The notes below the pieces were generated by a model. That model did not search any database. It was not told the origin of the DNA and saw only the letters and a program-made list of their open reading frames with translations. The translations under genes were made by a program, and so were the position numbers. A stretch of DNA of 10,247 bases from Actinomycetes bacterium (GTDB lineage Bacteria; Actinomycetota; Acidimicrobiia; Acidimicrobiales; Palsa-688): NCBI GenBank assembly GCA_021815935.1, contig JAKAZH010000051.1:1-10247 (forward strand). Reading direction: 5' to 3'. Below, in pieces: positions 6,818-10,247 of this stretch; position 1 is the first letter of the stretch, and every line of letters begins with the position of its first letter.

Positions 6818-7059
6818 ACCAGACGTCACCGCGCGTTCGACTGACGTTCCCGGCCGAGCTCGTCCCGAGACCGGTGATAGGCGAATTGGCCCGCGACTTC
6901 GGGGTGCTTGCCAACATCCGACGAGCTGACGTAAGCGAGGACGTGGGCTGGATCGTCTGCGAGCTGGACGGGGACCCTGACCGTGTGGCTGAGGCGATCA
7001 CGTGGATGGAGCGCATAGGGGTCGACGTCGACCGATTGGAGCATCCGCTGGAAAGCTGA
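6814..7059 (+). CDS. Stand-alone NIL-domain protein
   Basis: An 81-residue protein that is almost entirely one NIL domain (ferredoxin-like fold, also found at the C-terminus of the methionine importer ATPase MetN). The pattern RLTFP (9-13), PVIGELARDFGVLANIRRADV (20-40), then a strand GWIVCELDGD (46-55) and helix VAEAITWMERIGVDVDRLE fits the family well. In MetN the domain binds methionine, and NIL proteins in methanogens take part in sulfur assimilation. Its ATG overlaps the larE stop by four bases, and a GGAGGG Shine-Dalgarno sequence lies 11 bases upstream (6797-6802). Stable co-expression with LarE therefore looks intended, suggesting a sulfur-related role. One cysteine (in IVCEL) is present. 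The exact function is unknown. Confidence 0.85.
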   Translation: MNQTSPRVRLTFPAELVPRPVIGELARDFGVLANIRRADVSEDVGWIVCELDGDPDRVAEAITWMERIGVDVDRLEHPLES

Positions 7060-7070
7060 GGTCCGGTTGT

Positions 7071-7098
7071 CGGCGAAGGTGGGCCTCGCCGGCGCCGG
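7071..7098. terminator. GC-rich hairpins between convergent genes (possible bidirectional terminator)
   Basis: The 47-bp gap between the NIL gene (plus) and the kinase gene (minus) holds CGGCGA (7071-7076) paired with TCGCCG (7086-7091), and a 10-base perfect palindrome CCGGCGCCGG (7089-7098). No T-tract follows on either side, so classical intrinsic termination is doubtful. Location between two converging stops is the main support. Confidence 0.3.
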
Positions 7099-7106
7099 TT
7101 GTTCGC

Positions 7107-8786
7107 CTAGCTGTGGATGTGTTGCGATCCAGGCGGCATTGGTGCAGGCGGCATTGGTGCAGACGGCATTTCTGTATGTGACACCGCTGCCGGCGACACA
7201 AAGCCGAGGGATGGCGCCTGTGGCGGCCCGATAGCGGGAAGGGTGACGGAGAACACTGCACCTCCCCCAGGAGCGTTCGCAACGTGAGCGCCGCCGCCGT
7301 GCTCGGCGGCGATAGCCGCGACGATGGACAGGCCGAGTCCGGAGCCACTTCCGACGCGTGCCTTGTCGCCTTGCCAGAAGCGATCGAAGACGTGCGAAAG
7401 CGCCTCGACGCTCAGCCCCGGCCCGTGATCTCGAACTGAAAGGATGGCGGTCGTCCCCCGCCGATAACACGAAACCTCGATTGGAGTCCCGCCAGGCGTA
7501 TGGCGAAGGGCGTTGGTGAGCAGGTTCGAAACAGCCTGGCGGAGATGGGCGGCGTCGCCCATCACTTCGAGGCCACCGGGCGCGTCGAGCGCTATCGGGC
7601 GCGACGGGTCTCCTGCCACGGCGTCGGTGCATGCGTCCGCAGCGATCACTACCAGATCCGTCGGTCGCGCTTCGAGTGTCGGTTGTTGGTCGAGGCGAGC
7701 CAGCAGTAGCAGATCCTCAACGAGAACCTTCATCCTGGCCGATTCCTGCTCGATCCTGCGCAGGATCGTCGGCAAGTCCACCCGGGCCTGCTCACCGTGC
7801 AGCCTGAAAAGTTCGGCGAACCCCTGGATCGACGTGAGAGGCGTGCGAAGCTCGTGTGAAGCGTCGGCGAGGAACTGACGAAGGCGAAGTTCGGTTGCTT
7901 CCCGCTCGGCGAAGGCGATCTCGAGACCGTCGAGCATGGTGTTGATGGCCGTGCCGAGCTCACCTACCTCGCTTCCTGGGTCCCCCGGGTCCACGCGCTG
8001 GCGTAAGTCACCCGCCGAGATCTGCCCGGCTGTGGCTGCCATCTTCTCGAGCGGTCTGAGACCTCGCCGCAGGAGCAGCCACGCACCCGCCGAGATGACA
8101 GCCACGAGAGCAGCTATAGCTGTCCCTTCGATTGCGAGGAGGCGGTCGAGCGCGTCCGTCACCTGGGTCGTCGGGGTCGCAAGAACGCTCGTGTAGCCGT
8201 TTCCCGCCGGTGATACGAGAACGCGGAAACTGGTGGAGCCGCTCGTCGAACCGACGGTAAGGATCTTCGACCCAGATGCGATTGACCCCAGATTCGATGG
8301 AAGCGAGGGGCGGGCAGCTCCGGTCTCGTACGAGCCGTGGGCTATCACGGCCCCGCCGGGTCCGATCAGCTCGGCGTACGAGCCAGGCGTGAACGCAGCT
8401 GACGCCCCGGCGAGGCCGCCGATGCGGGTGGCGCCGCCCGTGAAGGCGCCCCCTGGGCCACTCTGGGAGGCGAAGCCACCAAAAGCCTGGGGTGTGGAGC
8501 TCCCCGGATCAGGATTCCCTGTCGCCCCGGTGCCGCCTTGAGTGCCGTCCGAAGTGTCGGGCATCGTCGGTCCGAAATGCGGGCCGGACGGGATGCCGTT
8601 CGGGTTCGCGACACCGGCGGCAGTGTCGAGATAGGCATCTACAAGTGTCACAGAGCTACGCATTTCATTGTCCAGCAGGTGGTACTGGGAGCTGCGATAG
8701 GCGAAGTAGGTGGCCACGACGAAGGCGCCCTGGGCCAGGACGACCAAGGATACGAGGGCAGCCACGAGCCGGGCGCGAAGAGTCAA
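7107..8786 (-). CDS. Sensor histidine kinase of an OmpR-type two-component system
   Basis: A 559-residue membrane kinase that should autophosphorylate on His311 and pass phosphate to the regulator encoded just upstream. Order: transmembrane helix about 7-29; an extracytoplasmic region 30-215 whose middle (about 61-130) is very rich in Gly, Pro, Ser and Thr; second transmembrane helix about 218-239; HAMP to about 292; HisKA with DASHELRTPL (308-317); then an HATPase domain with N-box N421/N425, DHGPGL (453-458) and GSGSGLGLS (479-487). The sensor region matches no domain I recognise. The tail (about 520-559) is Pro/Met-rich with two APMPP copies and ends in SQHIHS, outside the catalytic fold. 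The TTG start overlaps the regulator stop as TTGA, so the pair is translationally coupled. Confidence 0.93.
   Translation of the reverse strand: MTLRARLVAALVSLVVLAQGAFVVATYFAYRSSQYHLLDNEMRSSVTLVDAYLDTAAGVANPNGIPSGPHFGPTMPDTSDGTQGGTGATGNPDPGSSTPQAFGGFASQSGPGGAFTGGATRIGGLAGASAAFTPGSYAELIGPGGAVIAHGSYETGAARPSLPSNLGSIASGSKILTVGSTSGSTSFRVLVSPAGNGYTSVLATPTTQVTDALDRLLAIEGTAIAALVAVISAGAWLLLRRGLRPLEKMAATAGQISAGDLRQRVDPGDPGSEVGELGTAINTMLDGLEIAFAEREATELRLRQFLADASHELRTPLTSIQGFAELFRLHGEQARVDLPTILRRIEQESARMKVLVEDLLLLARLDQQPTLEARPTDLVVIAADACTDAVAGDPSRPIALDAPGGLEVMGDAAHLRQAVSNLLTNALRHTPGGTPIEVSCYRRGTTAILSVRDHGPGLSVEALSHVFDRFWQGDKARVGSGSGLGLSIVAAIAAEHGGGAHVANAPGGGAVFSVTLPAIGPPQAPSLGFVSPAAVSHTEMPSAPMPPAPMPPGSQHIHS
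7131..7170. repeat. 15-bp tandem repeat in the 3' end of the kinase gene
   Basis: GGTGCAGGCGGCATT (7141-7155) is followed by a one-mismatch copy at 7156-7170, and the last ten bases of the unit also occur at 7131-7140. On the minus strand it encodes the APMPP units of the kinase tail. The unit is a multiple of three, so copy changes would alter tail length without breaking the frame. Confidence 0.8.
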
Positions 8787-9535
8787 CTTCGGGGCAACCT
8801 CAAGCTGTAGCCGACCCCTCTCACCGTGTGGATGAGCGGTTGGCTGTCGCCGTCAACTTTCGCGCGTAGGTAGCTGATGTAGGTGTCGAGGACGCTCGTG
8901 CTGGAACTGAACGTGTACTGCCAGACCTCTTCGAGGATCTGCTCACGGGTGAGGACCCGTCTGGCGTTTCGCATCAGAAGGTGGAGCAACTTGTACTCGG
9001 TCGGGGTGAGCTCGATCAACCGGCCCTGCCGCCAAACGTCGCGGGAGTCCTCGTCGAGCTCGAGGTCTTCGAACACGAGGCGTCTCGGCGTCGGCGTCGA
9101 CGCCCCGGACCGGCGCAGGACGGCACGCACCCGCTCGACGAGCTCCTCAACGCTGAAGGGTTTCGTGACGTAGTCGTCGCTACCGAGGCGCAGTCCCTCC
9201 ACTTTGTCGGCGGTAGTGTCTCGGGCGGTGAGGAAGATGATCGGGACAGCCTGCGCAGCTCCCTGGCTGTTTCGAAGGCGCCTGGCTACCTCGAACCCGT
9301 CGAGGTCGGGCAGCATCACGTCGAGGACGACAAGGTCCGGGACGACGTCGCCGATCGCGTCGATTGCTTCGCGCCCTGAGGCCGCCCGGTCGACGGCGAA
9401 CCCGCTGTAGCCGAGCGCCATCGCGACGAGTTCGGTGATGTGGTCCTCGTCGTCGACGACGAGCACACGCGGGCTCAGGGCATCCGGAACGGCTGTCTGA
9501 GGTGAGGGCTGCGTAGCTGTGCGCACCTGGTCCAT
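8783..9535 (-). CDS. OmpR/PhoB-family response regulator
   Basis: A 250-residue DNA-binding regulator partnered with the adjacent kinase. After about 22 variable residues comes a receiver domain: VLVVDDED (24-31, acidic pocket), phospho-accepting Asp72 in LVVLDVMLPDLDG, Thr103 in FLTARD and Lys125 in VTKPF. The C-terminal winged-helix DNA-binding domain (about 152-248) has LELDEDSRDVWRQG, LTPTEYKLLHLL, the recognition-helix region VLDTYISYLRAKV and the closing HTVRGVGYSLR. All key residues are present. Such proteins bind paired direct repeats about 11 bp apart; a repeat of that kind sits upstream of this gene. The ATG at 9535 is the only reasonable start I see for a full-length product, although a start a few codons later at GTG is possible. 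The regulated process is not evident. Confidence 0.94.
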   Translation of the reverse strand: MDQVRTATQPSPQTAVPDALSPRVLVVDDEDHITELVAMALGYSGFAVDRAASGREAIDAIGDVVPDLVVLDVMLPDLDGFEVARRLRNSQGAAQAVPIIFLTARDTTADKVEGLRLGSDDYVTKPFSVEELVERVRAVLRRSGASTPTPRRLVFEDLELDEDSRDVWRQGRLIELTPTEYKLLHLLMRNARRVLTREQILEEVWQYTFSSSTSVLDTYISYLRAKVDGDSQPLIHTVRGVGYSLRLPRS

Positions 9536-9563
9536 GAAACCTTAGTGTCGATGCGCAAACTTT

Positions 9564-9583
9564 GAGAATCCTACGAGAATCCT
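9564..9583 (-). promoter_or_regulatory. Probable OmpR-family binding site (11-bp-period direct repeat)
   Basis: On the minus strand AGGATTCTC occurs twice without mismatch (plus-strand GAGAATCCT at 9564-9572 and 9575-9583) with a centre-to-centre distance of 11 bp. That is the geometry OmpR/PhoB dimers recognise. It ends 28 bases before the response-regulator ATG. It would overlap the -35 position of a promoter whose -10 is TAAGGT (9544-9539), suggesting autoregulation. Confidence 0.6.
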
Positions 9584-9600
9584 TGGAAAAAGGACATAGT

Positions 9601-9855
9601 TCATCTGCCCTTGCGTCCCCTCCGCCGCTTCGAAGGTGCCGGCAGGCCCGCAAGGCCGTCGGCCGTGTTCGTCATCCTCGTCGAAGGCCCCTGGGCCCAT
9701 CCGGCGTCGGAGACTATCCGGGCTTCCTCGAAGATGCACCCCGGCGGGCAGTCGAAGGGGTTCTCGGTGTTGACGGACAGCCGGCAGCGCTGGACAGACT
9801 CGCCGCTCGGTGTGCTCCTGGCGAGGTAGTGACGGCAGTTGTCTCTGATTGTCAC
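9601..9855 (-). CDS. Small Cys-rich conserved-type hypothetical protein
   Basis: An 84-residue protein from a GTG start. The N-terminal half carries ordered cysteines: NCRHY (Cys7, His9), RCR (Cys24), then NPFDCPPGCIFFE-like text reading NPFDCPPGCIFEEAR (Cys36, Cys40). The layout suggests a metal site or disulfides. I recall similar short proteins in actinobacteria but no assigned function. The C-terminal half is low in structure and ends in a very basic run KRRRGRKGR. Coding is supported by the spaced cysteines, a full-length frame and the fit to the gap. The same-strand response regulator starts 65 bases beyond its stop, so the two could be co-transcribed. A CAGAAT -10-like hexamer (9868-9863) lies seven bases before the GTG. 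Confidence 0.72.
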   Translation of the reverse strand: MTIRDNCRHYLARSTPSGESVQRCRLSVNTENPFDCPPGCIFEEARIVSDAGWAQGPSTRMTNTADGLAGLPAPSKRRRGRKGR

Positions 9856-9885
9856 ATCCCGTATTCTGACACGGCGCTTTGGTAC

Positions 9886-9891
9886 TAACCT
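9886..9891 (+). promoter_or_regulatory. Possible -10 element of the NUDIX gene
   Basis: TAACCT fits TANNNT and ends eight bases before the ATG at 9900, giving a very short or absent leader. No clear -35 is seen. The 44 bases between the two divergent start codons must hold both promoters. Confidence 0.4.
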
Positions 9892-9899
9892 CGCGGGCG

Positions 9900-10247
9900 A
9901 TGCCCGAGCGCCCGGCCAGCGAGGTGGACCTGGTCCGTTGGAGCGAGGCGCTCGCCGGTATCGCCAGGACCGGGCTGGCCTTCACCGAGAGTCTCTACGA
10001 GCGGGAGCGCTTCGAGGAGGTGCTCAAAGTAGCGGCAGACATCAGGGTCGCCGCGCACCACGACAACGCCAGATTCGACCGGGAGGAGATCCTCGCCGGC
10101 TGGCTCGACAGCGTCGGCGCAGGCGTCTCGGGTTACGTCACGCCCAAGGTGACGGTAGGTGCCCTGGTAGGCAACGACGAAGGGCAGCTGCTGCTGATCC
10201 AGCGCGGCGACTCAGGAGTTTGGCTGTATCCGACGGGCTGGGCCGAC
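9900..10247 (+). CDS. NUDIX hydrolase with N-terminal helical domain (5' part, cut by window edge)
   Basis: The frame is open for 116 codons from ATG 9900 to the window end. Residues 1-75 form a mostly helical, charged segment (DLVRWSEALAGIARTGLAF, then YERERFEEVLKVAADI) typical of the extra N-terminal domain of a NUDIX subgroup. From about residue 82, PKVTVGALVGNDEGQLLLIQRGDSGVW begins the NUDIX fold, and LYPTGWAD leads toward the NUDIX box, which lies beyond the edge. Related enzymes hydrolyse nucleoside diphosphate derivatives such as ADP-ribose; catalytic residues cannot be checked here. It is divergent from the small Cys-rich gene. Confidence 0.85.
   Translation, partial: MPERPASEVDLVRWSEALAGIARTGLAFTESLYERERFEEVLKVAADIRVAAHHDNARFDREEILAGWLDSVGAGVSGYVTPKVTVGALVGNDEGQLLLIQRGDSGVWLYPTGWAD

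Noticed and set aside
7131..7170. Tandem repeats as a CRISPR or mobile-element trace
   Set aside because: Units are 15 bp, contiguous without spacers, and encode an in-frame protein repeat.
6826..7632. Minus-strand ORF of 268 codons spanning the NIL gene and kinase end
   Set aside because: It overlaps two well-supported genes in other frames and translates to Arg-rich, featureless sequence.
9542..9985. Minus-strand ORF of 147 codons
   Set aside because: It covers the promoter region, the small Cys-rich gene in another frame and the NUDIX start. The 9601-9855 frame has the orderly Cys pattern and better composition.

Overview
The window is GC-rich, densely coded bacterial DNA, most likely from a high-GC actinobacterium and perhaps the Acidimicrobiia. 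That guess rests on gene style, leaderless-type promoters and a tRNA without an encoded CCA; no sequence search was possible. I see no mobile element, CRISPR array or rRNA.

Layout. (1) 1-1292, minus strand: a large ORF running off the left edge. It joins an N-terminal domain resembling ThuA/glutamine-amidotransferase-like domains to a Gfo/Idh/MocA NAD(P)-dependent sugar-type dehydrogenase. (2) 1441-1513: a tRNA-Lys(UUU). (3) 1678-5659, plus strand: a tight four-gene operon for glycerol-3-phosphate / glycerophosphodiester use, ugpB-ugpA-ugpE-ugpQ. The lipoprotein binds substrate, two permeases import it and a cytoplasmic phosphodiesterase hydrolyses glycerophosphodiesters. The ATPase gene ugpC is absent, so a shared ATPase elsewhere probably drives the transporter. 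(4) 5688-5900: a small DksA/TraR-type zinc-finger protein with a Cys3His set. (5) 5975-7059: a LarE-type PP-loop sulfur transferase overlapping by four bases a small stand-alone NIL-domain protein. The LarE has three cysteines placed as in the iron-sulfur-cluster forms. (6) 7107-9535, minus strand: an OmpR-family response regulator followed by its sensor histidine kinase, with an 11-bp-period direct repeat upstream of the regulator gene that looks like an autoregulatory site. (7) 9601-9855, minus strand: a small conserved-looking Cys-rich protein. (8) 9900 to the right edge, plus strand: the start of a NUDIX hydrolase, divergent from the small Cys-rich gene.

The clearest pathway is the ugp operon. 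The points most worth a second look are the LarE/NIL pair and the palindrome in its promoter, the fused dehydrogenase, and the response-regulator repeat. Two gene junctions (ugpA/ugpE and regulator/kinase) use the same TTGA stop-start overlap, and two plus-strand genes have a -10-like hexamer exactly six bases before the start codon, suggesting leaderless mRNAs.
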